DNA from: Paracoccus homiensis
GTDB taxonomy: Bacteria; Pseudomonadota; Alphaproteobacteria; Rhodobacterales; Rhodobacteraceae
Direction of reading: 5' to 3'
Assembly: GCF_900111675.1 (NCBI RefSeq)
Contig: NZ_FOHO01000003.1
Span: 186,001-250,000 of the forward strand
Length of the DNA: 64,000 bases
In this document: positions 18,077-26,936 of the stretch, piece by piece
Layout: each line of letters opens with the position of its first letter
Numbering within the stretch: the first letter of the stretch is position 1
Notes under the pieces: generated by a model
Told to the model about the DNA's origin: nothing
The model's database searches: none
What the model saw: the letters and a program-made list of their open reading frames with translations, nothing else
Position numbers and translations under genes: made by a program

Positions 18077-18104
18077 AAACTGCGGAAATTTCTGCGTGAT
18101 CTGC

Positions 18105-18419
18105 CTAGCCCTTGCGCGCCGTTTTCTCGGCGATGCCCGATACGCCCTCGCGGCGGGTCAGCTCCGCCTCGATATCGGCCAATGTCAGATCGCGGGCTGC
18201 CAGCATGACCAGCAGATGATACAGCACATCCGCGGCCTCGCTGGTCAGGCGATCGCGATCGCCCTTGGCGGCCTCGATGATCGCCTCGATCGCTTCTTCG
18301 CCGAATTTCTCGGCGCATTTCTCGGGGCCCTTGGCCAGCAGCTTTGCGGTCCAGCTGCTGTCGGGATCGGCGGATTTGCGGGCCTCGATCGTGTCGGCCA
18401 GCCGGGTCAGCGCGCTCAT
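18105..18419 (-). CDS. hisE: Phosphoribosyl-ATP pyrophosphatase
   Basis: HisE hydrolyses phosphoribosyl-ATP to phosphoribosyl-AMP, the second step of histidine synthesis. The 104-residue, all-alpha product shows the family features [29 protein letters not shown] and the metal-binding [18 protein letters not shown]. It is a stand-alone HisE, not fused to HisI. The start overlaps the hisF stop by ATGA, so it is translationally coupled to hisF. Confidence 0.95.
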   Translation of the reverse strand: MSALTRLADTIEARKSADPDSSWTAKLLAKGPEKCAEKFGEEAIEAIIEAAKGDRDRLTSEAADVLYHLLVMLAARDLTLADIEAELTRREGVSGIAEKTARKG

Positions 18420-19177
18420 GTCAGCCTCATGGGGATGCCGGCTGCGGCCATATGGGCCTTGGCCTCGGCGATGGTGTGGGTGCCGAAATGGAAGATCGAG
18501 GCCGCCAGAACGGCGCTTGCGTGGCCCTGGGTGACGCCCTCGACAAGGTGGTCCAGATTGCCGACGCCGCCCGATGCGATGACGGGGATATTGACCGCAT
18601 CCGCGATGGCGCGGGTCAGGGGCAGGTTGAACCCGGCGCGTGTGCCGTCGCGATCCATGCTGGTCAACAGGATCTCGCCCGCGCCCTTTGCTTCGACGAT
18701 GCGTGCGAATTCCACCGCGTCGATGCCGGTTGCCTTGCGCCCGCCATGGGTGAAGATTTCCCAGCGTCCCTCAGCCACGGTCTTGGCGTCGATTGCGGTC
18801 ACGATGCACTGGCTGCCAAAGCGGTCCGCGGCGGCGGCCACGACGTCGGGATCGGCGACGGCGGCGGAATTGAAGCTGACCTTGTCGGCCCCGGCCAACA
18901 GCAATGCGCGCACGTCTTCATGCGTGCGCACACCGCCGCCGACCGTCAGCGGCACGAAGCATTGTTCCGCAGTGCGGGTCACCAGATCGAACATGGTGCC
19001 ACGATTTTCATGGGTCGCGTGGATGTCGAGAAAGCAGATCTCGTCCGCGCCGGCGGCGTCATAGGCGCGGGCGGCCTCGACCGGGTCGCCGGCATCGATC
19101 AGGTCGACAAAGTTGACGCCCTTGACCACACGGCCATCGGCGACATCGAGACAGGGGATGATCCGGGTCTTTAGCAT
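18416..19177 (-). CDS. hisF: Imidazole glycerol phosphate synthase cyclase subunit
   Basis: HisF, with HisH, makes imidazole glycerol phosphate and AICAR from PRFAR and glutamine-derived ammonia. The 253-residue (beta/alpha)8 barrel has the two catalytic aspartates at D11 ([15 protein letters not shown]) and D130 (IVTAIDAK). The phosphate-binding segments LTVGGGVR and VIASGGVGN are present. It overlaps hisE by four bases downstream. Upstream, hisA is separated by 137 bases containing a GC-rich repeat with very stable hairpins, so the two may not be one transcript. Confidence 0.97.
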   Translation of the reverse strand: MLKTRIIPCLDVADGRVVKGVNFVDLIDAGDPVEAARAYDAAGADEICFLDIHATHENRGTMFDLVTRTAEQCFVPLTVGGGVRTHEDVRALLLAGADKVSFNSAAVADPDVVAAAADRFGSQCIVTAIDAKTVAEGRWEIFTHGGRKATGIDAVEFARIVEAKGAGEILLTSMDRDGTRAGFNLPLTRAIADAVNIPVIASGGVGNLDHLVEGVTQGHASAVLAASIFHFGTHTIAEAKAHMAAAGIPMRLT

Positions 19178-19212
19178 GGGCTGCTTTTAGCGCGGCTTTC
19201 GGTGGCGGGGAA

Positions 19213-19292
19213 GGGGGCTCTGCCCCCAGCCCCTGCCGACCCCTCAATGGGGTCGGCAGGGGCTTCCCCCGGGATATTTCGACACAGAAGAT
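19213..19292. repeat. GC-rich intergenic repeat, copy B (with 16-bp hairpin)
   Basis: The copy starts with GGGGG-CTCTG-CCCCC (19213-19227). A perfect 16-bp stem follows (19228-19243 with 19249-19264) around a TCAAT loop. It ends in CCCCCGGGATATTT and a CACAGAAGATG tail. The outer parts match the copies at 51829 and 60960; the inner long stem is unique to this copy. It separates hisA from hisF. Confidence 0.75.
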
Positions 19293-19314
19293 GCGGGATG
19301 GCGTGGCCGCGGAC

Positions 19315-20031
19315 TCAGCGCAGCGCCGCCAGCGCTTCCGAGAGGTTCAGCGCCCCATCGTAGAGGGCGCGGCCCGAGATGGCGCCGGCGATGATCTTGG
19401 TGCGTTCCAAAGCGTGCAGGTCCGTCATCGAGGAGACTCCGCCCGATGCGATGACCGGAATGTTGACCGCGCGGGCAAGGTTTTCCGTGGCGCTGATATT
19501 GGGCCCCTGCATTGCGCCATCCCGGTCGATATCGGTGTAGATGATCGCGGCGACACCGGCGTCTTCGAAACGACGGGCGAGGTCGGTCGCGTTCACGTCG
19601 GTTTCGGTGGCCCAGCCGCGTGTTGCGACCAGGCCGTTGCGCGCGTCGATACCCACTGCGATGCGACCGGGGAACGCCTGCGCGGCCTCGCGGACGAGAT
19701 CGGGGTTTTCCACGGCGACGGTGCCCAGGATGACGCGGCTGAGCCCGCGGTCGATCCAGCTTTCGATGGTGGCCATGTCGCGGATGCCGCCGCCCAGCTG
19801 GGCGGGGATGTCGGTGGCGGCAAGGATCGCCTCGACCGCGCCGGCATTGACCGGTCTGCCCGCGAAGGCGCCGTTCAGGTCCACGAGGTGCAGCCATTCG
19901 GCACCGGCGTCCTGAAAGGCGCGGGCCTGCGCCGCGGGGTCGGTGCCGAAGACGGTCGCCGCCTCCATGTCGCCGCGCAGAAGTCGCACGCAATTGCCGT
20001 CTTTCAGGTCGATGGCGGGATAGAGGATCAT
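19315..20031 (-). CDS. hisA: ProFAR isomerase (HisA)
   Basis: HisA catalyses the Amadori rearrangement of ProFAR to PRFAR in histidine synthesis. The 238-residue barrel has its two catalytic aspartates at D8 ([12 protein letters not shown]) and D129 ([10 protein letters not shown]), plus [12 protein letters not shown] and VIASGGVSS. The start MILYPAIDL is the conserved family start; an upstream in-frame extension lies in the divergent promoter. It is transcribed toward hisF-hisE. hisH is not in the window. Confidence 0.96.
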   Translation of the reverse strand: MILYPAIDLKDGNCVRLLRGDMEAATVFGTDPAAQARAFQDAGAEWLHLVDLNGAFAGRPVNAGAVEAILAATDIPAQLGGGIRDMATIESWIDRGLSRVILGTVAVENPDLVREAAQAFPGRIAVGIDARNGLVATRGWATETDVNATDLARRFEDAGVAAIIYTDIDRDGAMQGPNISATENLARAVNIPVIASGGVSSMTDLHALERTKIIAGAISGRALYDGALNLSEALAALR

Positions 20032-20171
20032 CTGTGGCCCCAGTTTTGCCGAAATTTCGCCTCCATTGCCATGTTGTGGGGCCAAGGGGAAGGGGCGGAC
20101 CTCACGTCATTCTTGCCTGCCGGGTCGTCGGCAGCGCAGGATTTCCCCATCACATGCGTGGAGGAGAAAGC

Positions 20172-20558
20172 ATGCGGAAGGCCATTTTCACCGCCCTGTT
20201 CCTGCTGGGTGGCGCGACCGTCGCCAGCGCCGACCCGATCGAGGGGCTGTGGCAGACCCAGCCCGATGAAGGGGCGTTCGCCCATGTCCAGATCGCGCCC
20301 TGCGGCGGCGCGTTTTGCGGGACCATCGTGCGGACCTTCAAGGGCAACAGCGAATATCAATCGCCCAATGTCGGGCGTCAGATCGTGATCGACATGGCGC
20401 CGAAGGGGGGCGGGGCCTATCAGGGCAAGGTTCTGCGTCCGGCCAACAACAAGATCTACAATGGCAAGGCCAGCGTGTCCGGCAAGCAGATGAGCCTGTC
20501 GGGATGTGTCGCAGGCGGCTTGCTGTGCAAAAGTCAGAACTGGGTCAAGGTCAACTGA
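20172..20558 (+). CDS. DUF2147 secreted protein
   Basis: The 128-residue product has a signal peptide (MRKAIFTALFLLGGATVASA). It is followed by a small beta-rich domain starting DPIEGLWQTQPDEGAFAHVQIAPCG. This is the DUF2147 family, a periplasmic or secreted lipocalin-like fold of unknown function in Proteobacteria. Four cysteines (PCGGAFC and SGC...LLC) could form two disulfides. The ATG follows a GAGGAG site. The gene is divergent from hisA and convergent with sqdB. Confidence 0.85.
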   Translation: MRKAIFTALFLLGGATVASADPIEGLWQTQPDEGAFAHVQIAPCGGAFCGTIVRTFKGNSEYQSPNVGRQIVIDMAPKGGGAYQGKVLRPANNKIYNGKASVSGKQMSLSGCVAGGLLCKSQNWVKVN

Positions 20559-20595
20559 TCCGAGGGGGGCGGGCCGGTCAAGGCCCGCCTGCCTG

Positions 20596-21756
20596 CTATG
20601 TCCGCCACTGCGATACGCAGGGGATCTTGCTGCGATCGCAGCGTTCGGCATATTTGCGTGCCACGTCCTGCACCTCGGCCAACAGCCCGTCCTGCAGCTT
20701 GATCGGCTCCAGTCCCAGTCCCAGAAAACGGTCATTGGCGACATGCAGGTCGTTTTCATCCGCCTCGTTGCGCGGGTTCTGAAGAAACGCGATTTCTGCA
20801 TCGGTCTGGTCGGCGATCATCTTTGCCAGATCGCGGACGCGATGCGTTTCCGTCATCTGGTTCAGGATGCTGACCCGGTCGCCCTGTGCGGGCGGGTTTG
20901 CCAGCGCCAGTTCGATACAGCGGCAGGTGTCCTGGATATGGATGAAGGCGCGGGTCTGGCCGCCGGTGCCATGCACCGTCATCGGATAGCCGATGGCCGC
21001 CTGCATCAGGAACCGGTTCAGCACCGTGCCGTAATCGCCGTCATAGTCGAAGCGGTTGATCAGGCGGGGATCCAGCCGGGTTTCCTGGGTCTGGGTGCCC
21101 CAGACGATGCCCTGATGCAGGTCGGTGATCCTGACGCCATCATTCTTGTTGTAGTAAAAGAAGAACAGCTGATCCTGCGTCTTGGTCATGTGGTAGATGC
21201 TGCCGGGATTGGCCGGATACAGGATGTCCTGTCGATGGGGGCCGTTCTCGGTTTCGACCTGCACGTTCAGATAGCCTTCGGGGATCTTCATTCCGGCGGT
21301 GCCATAGCCATAGACGCCCATCGTGCCCAGATGCAGCAGGTGGATGTCTTGACCGCTTTCGACGATGGCGGCCAGCACGTCATTGGTGGCGTTCAGGTTG
21401 TTGCTGACGGTATAGCGTTTGTGCCAGCTGGATTTCATCGAATAGGGCGCGGCGCGCTGTTCGGCGAAATGGATGATCGCGTCGGGCTGTTCCTGTTGCA
21501 GCAGCGTCAGCAGGCGGTGGTAGTGTTCGCCTACGGTGAAATTCTCGACCCGGATGGTCCTGCCCGACACCTCCTGCCAGGCGCGGATCCGTTCGCCCAG
21601 AGGGCGGATCGGAGTGAGGCTTTCGACCTCAAGCTCGACGTCGATCTTGCGGCGCGACAGGTTGTCGACGATGATGATGTCATGGCCCCGCGCCGAAAGG
21701 TGCAGCGCGGTGGGCCAACCGCAAAATCCGTCTCCGCCCAGAACGATGATCTTCAT
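20596..21756 (-). CDS. sqdB: UDP-sulfoquinovose synthase
   Basis: SqdB makes UDP-sulfoquinovose from UDP-glucose and sulfite, the headgroup donor for the sulfolipid SQDG. The 386-residue SDR-fold product starts with the NAD-binding KIIVLGGDGFCGWPTALHLS. It has the catalytic YxxxK in GSIYHMTKTQDQLFFFYY, and the segments IHFAEQRAAPYSM and LGTMGVYGYG, all typical of SqdB/SQD1. The start is set at that conserved N-terminus. The sqdD, sqdC and sqdX/A glycosyltransferase partners are not adjacent, so the final sulfolipid step must be encoded elsewhere. Confidence 0.95.
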   Translation of the reverse strand: MKIIVLGGDGFCGWPTALHLSARGHDIIIVDNLSRRKIDVELEVESLTPIRPLGERIRAWQEVSGRTIRVENFTVGEHYHRLLTLLQQEQPDAIIHFAEQRAAPYSMKSSWHKRYTVSNNLNATNDVLAAIVESGQDIHLLHLGTMGVYGYGTAGMKIPEGYLNVQVETENGPHRQDILYPANPGSIYHMTKTQDQLFFFYYNKNDGVRITDLHQGIVWGTQTQETRLDPRLINRFDYDGDYGTVLNRFLMQAAIGYPMTVHGTGGQTRAFIHIQDTCRCIELALANPPAQGDRVSILNQMTETHRVRDLAKMIADQTDAEIAFLQNPRNEADENDLHVANDRFLGLGLEPIKLQDGLLAEVQDVARKYAERCDRSKIPCVSQWRT

Positions 21757-21857
21757 GAGATTGCCTTCGTAAGGTCGTGCGTTGTCGACCGATTTGTAGA
21801 ACGGCAATCCGGGCGATGCCAACCGCTGCAATCGCGGTGACACGGAACTGTTGCAAT

Positions 21858-21883
21858 GCCTGCCCGACAGGGGTCGGGCAGGC
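21858..21883 (-). terminator. Terminator-like hairpin after choV
   Basis: GCCTGCCCGAC and GTCGGGCAGGC form a perfect 11-bp stem with an AGGG loop, 11 bases beyond the choV stop on the minus strand. No T run follows, so rho may assist, or it may act as an mRNA 3' barrier. Confidence 0.5.
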
Positions 21884-21893
21884 GGAAAACGGC

Positions 21894-22913
21894 CTAGCCG
21901 CGCGGGTCGATCAGACGGGCCAACACCGCATCGCGGGTGATCACGCCGCCGCCCTGAACCGGCAGGGCGGGGCGGTCCGCCAGAAGCTCCATCACCTCGC
22001 GCACGGGCATGTCGCCGGGGACCGCATCGCCCTGCGCCTCGCCGGGCTGGGCGACATCGGCGGCGGTCAGCACGCCAAGCGGGTTCATATGAGCGACGAA
22101 ATCGGCCACGTAATCATTGACCGGGTTCGAGATGATCTCGCGCGCGGTGCCGATCTGGACGATGCGTCCCCCTTCCATCAGGGCGATTCGATTACCCAGC
22201 TTGAACGCCTCATCAAGGTCATGGCTGACAAAGATGATCGTGCGGCGGGTCTTTTCCTGCAGTTCCAGCAATTCGTCCTGCAGACGGGCGCGGATCAGCG
22301 GGTCCAGTGCGCTGAACGGTTCGTCCATCAGCAGGATCGGCGCATCGGTGGCAAAGGCGCGGGCAAGCCCGACGCGTTGCTGCATGCCGCCGGACAATTC
22401 ACCGACCTTGCGTTCGGCCCATTCCGCCAGACCGACGGTTTCCAGTTGCTGATCGACCTTGTCCTTGCGCTGGCGGGCAGACAGGCCTGCCAGTTCCAGG
22501 CCAAGGCCGACATTTTCACGGACGGTGCGCCAGGGCAGCAGGCCGAACTGCTGAAACACCATGGCGACGTGACGCAGGCGGATATCGCGCAATGCGCGGC
22601 CCCTGGCCTCGGTGACCGAGATCATCTTGTCGCCGTCCCAGACGCGGACATCGCCCCGACAGACATCGTTCAGCGCATTGACCGACCGCAGCAATGTCGA
22701 TTTGCCGGATCCGGACAACCCCATCAGCACCAGGATCTCGCCCTGGCGGACATTCACGCTGCAGTCGTGGACGCCCAGAACCTGACCGGTTTCTTCCTTG
22801 ATCGGGCCGCGTTCCAGCCCTTCGTCCATCAGCGGCAGCGCGGTTTCGGGCTGATCGCCAAAGACGATGCAGACCCGGTCGAATTCGACAGCATTGGGGA
22901 TCTGTTCACTCAT
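21894..22913 (-). CDS. choV: Choline ABC transporter, ATP-binding subunit
   Basis: This is the ATPase of a high-affinity choline importer (ChoXWV type, related to ProV/OpuAA). The 339-residue product has Walker A GLSGSGKST, the Q-loop VFQQFGLLPW, the signature LSGGMQQRVGLARA and Walker B ILLMDEPFSALDP. The N-terminal extension before the ATPase core is typical of the glycine betaine/choline branch. The start overlaps choW by ATGA. The operon order on the minus strand is choX-choW-choV, and the adjacent bet genes define choline as the likely substrate. Confidence 0.93.
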   Translation of the reverse strand: MSEQIPNAVEFDRVCIVFGDQPETALPLMDEGLERGPIKEETGQVLGVHDCSVNVRQGEILVLMGLSGSGKSTLLRSVNALNDVCRGDVRVWDGDKMISVTEARGRALRDIRLRHVAMVFQQFGLLPWRTVRENVGLGLELAGLSARQRKDKVDQQLETVGLAEWAERKVGELSGGMQQRVGLARAFATDAPILLMDEPFSALDPLIRARLQDELLELQEKTRRTIIFVSHDLDEAFKLGNRIALMEGGRIVQIGTAREIISNPVNDYVADFVAHMNPLGVLTAADVAQPGEAQGDAVPGDMPVREVMELLADRPALPVQGGGVITRDAVLARLIDPRG

Positions 22914-23758
22914 TTCCGGCCCTCCATGCGCAGCATCCGGTCCAGCATGATCGCCACGATCACGATCACGAAGCCGGATTCAAATCCAAGTGCGGTATTC
23001 ACGCTGTTCAGCGCCCGGACGACGGGTACGCCAAGGCCCGATGCGCCGACAAGCGCGGCGATCACCACCATCGACAGCGACAGCATGATGGTCTGGTTCA
23101 GGCCCGCCATGATCTGGGGCAGGGCGCTTGGCAGTTCCACCTTCCACAGCAATTGCCGATTGGTGGCGCCGAAGGCGCGCGCGGCCTCGACCAGCGCATC
23201 GGGGGTCGAGCTGATGCCCAGCTGCGTCAGGCGGATCGGCGCGGGCAGCACGAAGATCACGGTCGCCAGCAGGCCGGGCACCATGCCGATGCCGAAGAAC
23301 ACGATGGCCGGGATCAGATAGACGAAGGTCGGCAGGGTCTGCATCAGGTCCAGCACCGGCCGCATCCAGGCATAAAGGCGCGGGCGGTGGGCGGCGGCGA
23401 TGCCGATGGGCACGCCGATCGCCATACAGACGATGCAGGCCGCCAGAACCAGCGTCAGCGATTGCAGCGTTTCATCCCAATAGCCCTGATTCAGCACGAA
23501 CAGCAGCCCAAGCGCGATCAGCAGGCAGGGCCGCCAGTTGCGCTGCAACGCCCATGTCAGGGCAACGGCGATGGCGATGAAGATGAAAGGGTGGGGGTAT
23601 TCCAGACCGGCCAGAATCGCGCCGATCAATCCGTCCATGACATCCGAGATGCCGTTGAACAACCAAGCCCCGTTGGCGTTCAGCCAGTCGAACACGGTCT
23701 TGGCGGTCTTGCCGACCGGGATCTTGTTGTCTGTGACCAGCGTTGCAAGCTGTTCCAT
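22910..23758 (-). CDS. choW: Choline ABC transporter, permease subunit
   Basis: The 282-residue inner-membrane permease has six or so hydrophobic segments and the binding-protein-dependent transport motif EAARAFGATNRQLLWKVELPSALPQIMAGLNQ. It resembles ProW/OpuAB. The N-terminal helix region contains FDWLNANGAWLFNGISDVMD, common in this subfamily. It is 104 bases downstream of choX and overlaps choV by four bases. It should form the membrane channel for choline taken up via ChoX. Confidence 0.93.
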   Translation of the reverse strand: MEQLATLVTDNKIPVGKTAKTVFDWLNANGAWLFNGISDVMDGLIGAILAGLEYPHPFIFIAIAVALTWALQRNWRPCLLIALGLLFVLNQGYWDETLQSLTLVLAACIVCMAIGVPIGIAAAHRPRLYAWMRPVLDLMQTLPTFVYLIPAIVFFGIGMVPGLLATVIFVLPAPIRLTQLGISSTPDALVEAARAFGATNRQLLWKVELPSALPQIMAGLNQTIMLSLSMVVIAALVGASGLGVPVVRALNSVNTALGFESGFVIVIVAIMLDRMLRMEGRK

Positions 23759-23862
23759 GCGTCATTCCCTGTAACTAGCTGCGCGGGGTCGCCTTGAAGG
23801 CGTCCCCCGCGCTTTTCGGTGGTGACGTAGGCCGCGCCCGGTGTCGGGACGCGGCAGTCGTA

Positions 23863-24804
23863 TCAGCCGTTGATCGCCTCGTTGAAGGCGGCCAGGGCGT
23901 CGTTGCCGTCGACGGTGGTCACGCCGTCCAGCCAGGGCGTCGCGGCGTCGGGATTGGCCTTCAGCCAGCCCTTGGCGGCATCCATCGGATCCTCGCCGTC
24001 GTTCAGGATCTTGCCCATCACCTCGTTTTCCATGTCCAGCGTGAATTCCAGATTTTGCAGGAATTTGCCGACATTGGTGCATTCGCTGATATAGCCTGCG
24101 CGGGTGTTGGTGCGCACTTCCGCGCCGCCCAGATCGGGGCCGAAGACATCGTCGCCGCCGGTCAGGTAGGTCATTTCGAACTGCGCGTTCATCGGGTGCG
24201 GTTCCCAGCCCAGGAACACGATGGGCGAATCGGAATTCGAGGCGCGGCTGACCTGCGCCAGCATGCCCTGTTCGCTGGATTCGACCACTTCGAACGTGCC
24301 CAGACCGAACTGGTCCCCAGCCACCATTTCCAACAGCAGGCGGTTGCCGTCATTGCCCGGCTCGATCCCGAAGATCTTGCCGTCCAGCGCGTCCTTGTTT
24401 TCGGCGATCTTCGCGAAATCGTCGATGCCCAGATCGGCGCCGGCCTTGTTGGTCGCCAGCGTATATTTCGCGCCGGTCAGGTTGGTGCGGACCGTGTCCA
24501 CGGTGCCTGCTTCGGTGTAGGGGGCAATATCGGCCTGCATCGTGGGCATCCAGTTGCCCAGGAATACATCCACGTCATCGGTGGACATTGCAGTATAGGT
24601 CACCGGAACCGACAGGATCTTGGTTTCGGTGTCGTAACCCAGCGACTGCAGAACGGTCGAGGCCAGCGCCGTCGTCGCGGTGATGTCGGTCCAGCCGACA
24701 TCCGAGAAAACGACCGAGTGGCATTGATCGGGTTCTGCCGCGAAGGCGGGACTTGTCAGTGCGGTGCCCAGTGCAAGGGCCGCAGCAATGCGGGGAAGGG
24801 TCAT
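23863..24804 (-). CDS. choX: Choline-binding periplasmic protein
   Basis: The 313-residue protein has a cleavable signal peptide (cleavage after AFAA) and a periplasmic substrate-binding fold. In Sinorhizobium meliloti ChoX, choline is held by an aromatic box of W43, W90, Y119 and W205. Here W38 (DVGWTD), W85 (LGNWMPT), Y114 (GAKYTLA) and W200 (FLGWEPHPMN) occur with exactly the same spacing, offset by five. That strongly supports choline as ligand. The start at 24804 follows a GGGAG site. The BetI-type operator lies 14 bases upstream, so expression should respond to choline. Confidence 0.95.
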   Translation of the reverse strand: MTLPRIAAALALGTALTSPAFAAEPDQCHSVVFSDVGWTDITATTALASTVLQSLGYDTETKILSVPVTYTAMSTDDVDVFLGNWMPTMQADIAPYTEAGTVDTVRTNLTGAKYTLATNKAGADLGIDDFAKIAENKDALDGKIFGIEPGNDGNRLLLEMVAGDQFGLGTFEVVESSEQGMLAQVSRASNSDSPIVFLGWEPHPMNAQFEMTYLTGGDDVFGPDLGGAEVRTNTRAGYISECTNVGKFLQNLEFTLDMENEVMGKILNDGEDPMDAAKGWLKANPDAATPWLDGVTTVDGNDALAAFNEAING

Positions 24805-24817
24805 GATCGACTCCCTG

Positions 24818-24840
24818 TTATTGATTGACCAGTCAATTAA
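24818..24840. promoter_or_regulatory. betI box: Candidate BetI operator in the choX-betI divergent promoter
   Basis: TTATTGATTGACCAGTCAAT and the next bases form a near-perfect palindrome. Its core is TTGAC-CA-GTCAA (24825-24836), with outer arms TTGA/TTAA. This resembles the BetI-binding sites known upstream of bet genes in enterobacteria and Vibrio. It lies 14 bases before choX and about 50 before betI, so one site could control both directions. Confidence 0.75.
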
Positions 24841-24891
24841 AGATGGGTTAGGTTCGGAAAGCAACCAAAAACTCTGATTGCGGGTGAGATG

Positions 24892-25458
24892 ATGCCAAAA
24901 CTAGGGGCCGAGCCTATCCGGAAAGCCGCGCTGATCAATGCGGCCATCTATGAAATCGGCCATGCCGGCTCTCTCGATGTGACCGTAGCACAGATTGCGC
25001 GGCGCGCGGGCATGTCGCCCGCATTGGCGCATCATTATTTCGGGTCCAAGGAACAGATGTTTCTGCAGGCGATGCGGTACATTCTGCGAATCTATGGTGA
25101 TTCGGTTAAGCGGGCGTTGCCCGGCAGCGGCCCGCGCGGGCGGCTGGACGCGATCATCGAAGCCAGCTTCGCCCCGCAGAACTTTCGCCGCGACACGATC
25201 AGTGCCTGGCTGAACTTCTATGTGCTGGCGCTGACCAACCCCGAGGCCGCACGCTTGTTGCGGGTCTATCACCGCAGGCTGCATTCGAACCTGATCGTCG
25301 CCCTGCGCCCACTGACCAGCCATCCCGTCCGCACTGCCGAAACCATCGGTGCGCTGATCGACGGGGTCTATCTTCGCGCGGTCCTGAAACCCGGCGAAAC
25401 CGACGCCGAAACCGCGCTGACCACCATGAGAGAATATATCGAGGAGGCTCTGGCATGA
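24892..25458 (+). CDS. betI: Choline-responsive transcriptional repressor BetI
   Basis: BetI is a TetR-family repressor of choline uptake and oxidation genes that is relieved by choline. The 188-residue product starts [19 protein letters not shown]. It has the helix-turn-helix [26 protein letters not shown] near residues 33-58. The C-terminal ligand domain contains [21 protein letters not shown] and [13 protein letters not shown] second ATG directly upstream (24889) would add one residue. Its stop overlaps betB by ATGA, giving a betI-betB-betA operon as in many proteobacteria. Confidence 0.96.
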   Translation: MPKLGAEPIRKAALINAAIYEIGHAGSLDVTVAQIARRAGMSPALAHHYFGSKEQMFLQAMRYILRIYGDSVKRALPGSGPRGRLDAIIEASFAPQNFRRDTISAWLNFYVLALTNPEAARLLRVYHRRLHSNLIVALRPLTSHPVRTAETIGALIDGVYLRAVLKPGETDAETALTTMREYIEEALA

Positions 25459-26900
25459 GCTTTGCTGCCCAACCCACCGCAAGCCTGTTCATCAACGGCC
25501 AGCATGTCGAAGGGCAGGGCGATGCCCTGCCGGTGATTTATCCCTATACGGGGGAAACGATCGCCACGCTGTATGAGGCAAGCACCGATCAGGTCGCCGA
25601 GGCCTGTCGCGTGGCCGCCGCCGCGCAGGCCGATTGGGCCGCGCTGGCACCCGTCGAGCGCGGTCGCGTGCTGTTGCGTGCGGCCGCCATCATCCGCGAG
25701 CGCAACGATGAGCTGTCGCGCCTGGAGACGCTGGATACGGGCAAGCCGTTACAGGAAACGCTGGTTGCCGACTGGGAATCGGGTGCGCAGGCGCTGGAAT
25801 TCTTTGGCGGCCTTGCAGCCACCGTCACCGGCCAGATGATTCCGCTTGGTCAGGACTGGGCCTATACGCGGCGCGAGCCGTTGGGCGTCTGCGCGGGCAT
25901 CGGCGCGTGGAATTACCCCAGCCAGATCGCATGCTGGAAGGCCGCGCCCGCGCTGGTCATGGGCAACGCGATGGTCTTCAAACCCTCCGAGGTGACGCCG
26001 CTTGGCGCGCTGAAACTGGCCGAGATCCTGATCGAGGCGGGCCTGCCCGCAGGCGTGTTCAATGTCGTGCAGGGGCGTGGCCAGGTCGGCGCGGCGCTGA
26101 CTGGCGACAGCAATGTCGCCAAGATTTCGCTGACGGGGTCGGTTCCGACGGGGCGCCGCGTCTACGCCGCCGCCGCCGAGGGGATACGCCATGTCACCTT
26201 GGAACTGGGCGGCAAATCGCCGCTGATCGTCTTTGACGACGCCAATCTGGAAGACGCCGTCAGCGCCGCCATCAATGCCAATTTCTATTCCTCGGGGCAG
26301 ATCTGTTCCAATGGCACGCGGGTCTTTCTGCAGGAAGGCATCCGTCAGCCGTTCCTGGATCGGCTGGCCGAACGGGTGCGCAATATCCGCATGGGCGATC
26401 CGCTGGACCCTGACACCAATCACGGCCCGATCATCACCCCCCGGCAGGCCGAAATCATCCGTGGCTTCATCGAATCGGGTCAGGCCGCAGGTGCCCAACT
26501 GGTCTGCGGCGGCGCGGGCGAGGGGGCGTTCATCCCGCCCACCGTATTCACCGATGCGACCGATGACATGGATATTGCCCGCGACGAGATTTTCGGCCCG
26601 GTGATGACCACGCTTAGCTTTTTCGAAGAAGACGAAGTGATCCGCCGCGCCAATGACACGGGCTTCGGTCTGGCGGCGGGCGTGTTCACGCAGGATCTGA
26701 CCCGCGCCCATCGCGTGATCGGCAAGTTGCAGGCCGGCACCTGCTGGATCAATACCTATAACCTCACGCCGGTCGAGATGCCCTTTGGCGGGGTCAAGAT
26801 GTCGGGGCTGGGCCGTGAAAATTCGGCCGCCGCGATCGAACATTATTCGCAGCTGAAATCCGTCTATGTCGGGATGGGTGGCGTCGAAGCCCCCTATTGA
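25455..26900 (+). CDS. betB: Betaine aldehyde dehydrogenase
   Basis: BetB oxidises betaine aldehyde to glycine betaine with NAD+, the second step of betaine synthesis for osmoprotection. The 481-residue aldehyde dehydrogenase has the NAD-binding segment [14 protein letters not shown], the catalytic glutamate in [10 protein letters not shown] and the catalytic cysteine in [13 protein letters not shown]. The C-terminal [14 protein letters not shown] is also present. The start overlaps betI by four bases and follows GAGGAGG. betA starts 36 bases downstream. Confidence 0.96.
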   Translation: MSFAAQPTASLFINGQHVEGQGDALPVIYPYTGETIATLYEASTDQVAEACRVAAAAQADWAALAPVERGRVLLRAAAIIRERNDELSRLETLDTGKPLQETLVADWESGAQALEFFGGLAATVTGQMIPLGQDWAYTRREPLGVCAGIGAWNYPSQIACWKAAPALVMGNAMVFKPSEVTPLGALKLAEILIEAGLPAGVFNVVQGRGQVGAALTGDSNVAKISLTGSVPTGRRVYAAAAEGIRHVTLELGGKSPLIVFDDANLEDAVSAAINANFYSSGQICSNGTRVFLQEGIRQPFLDRLAERVRNIRMGDPLDPDTNHGPIITPRQAEIIRGFIESGQAAGAQLVCGGAGEGAFIPPTVFTDATDDMDIARDEIFGPVMTTLSFFEEDEVIRRANDTGFGLAAGVFTQDLTRAHRVIGKLQAGTCWINTYNLTPVEMPFGGVKMSGLGRENSAAAIEHYSQLKSVYVGMGGVEAPY

Positions 26901-26936
26901 TCCCGGCCCAGCTGGCACCTGAAAGGTTGTGACCAA

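Noticed and set aside
20506..21840. A 444-codon open frame on the plus strand
   Set aside because: It is the antisense shadow of sqdB.
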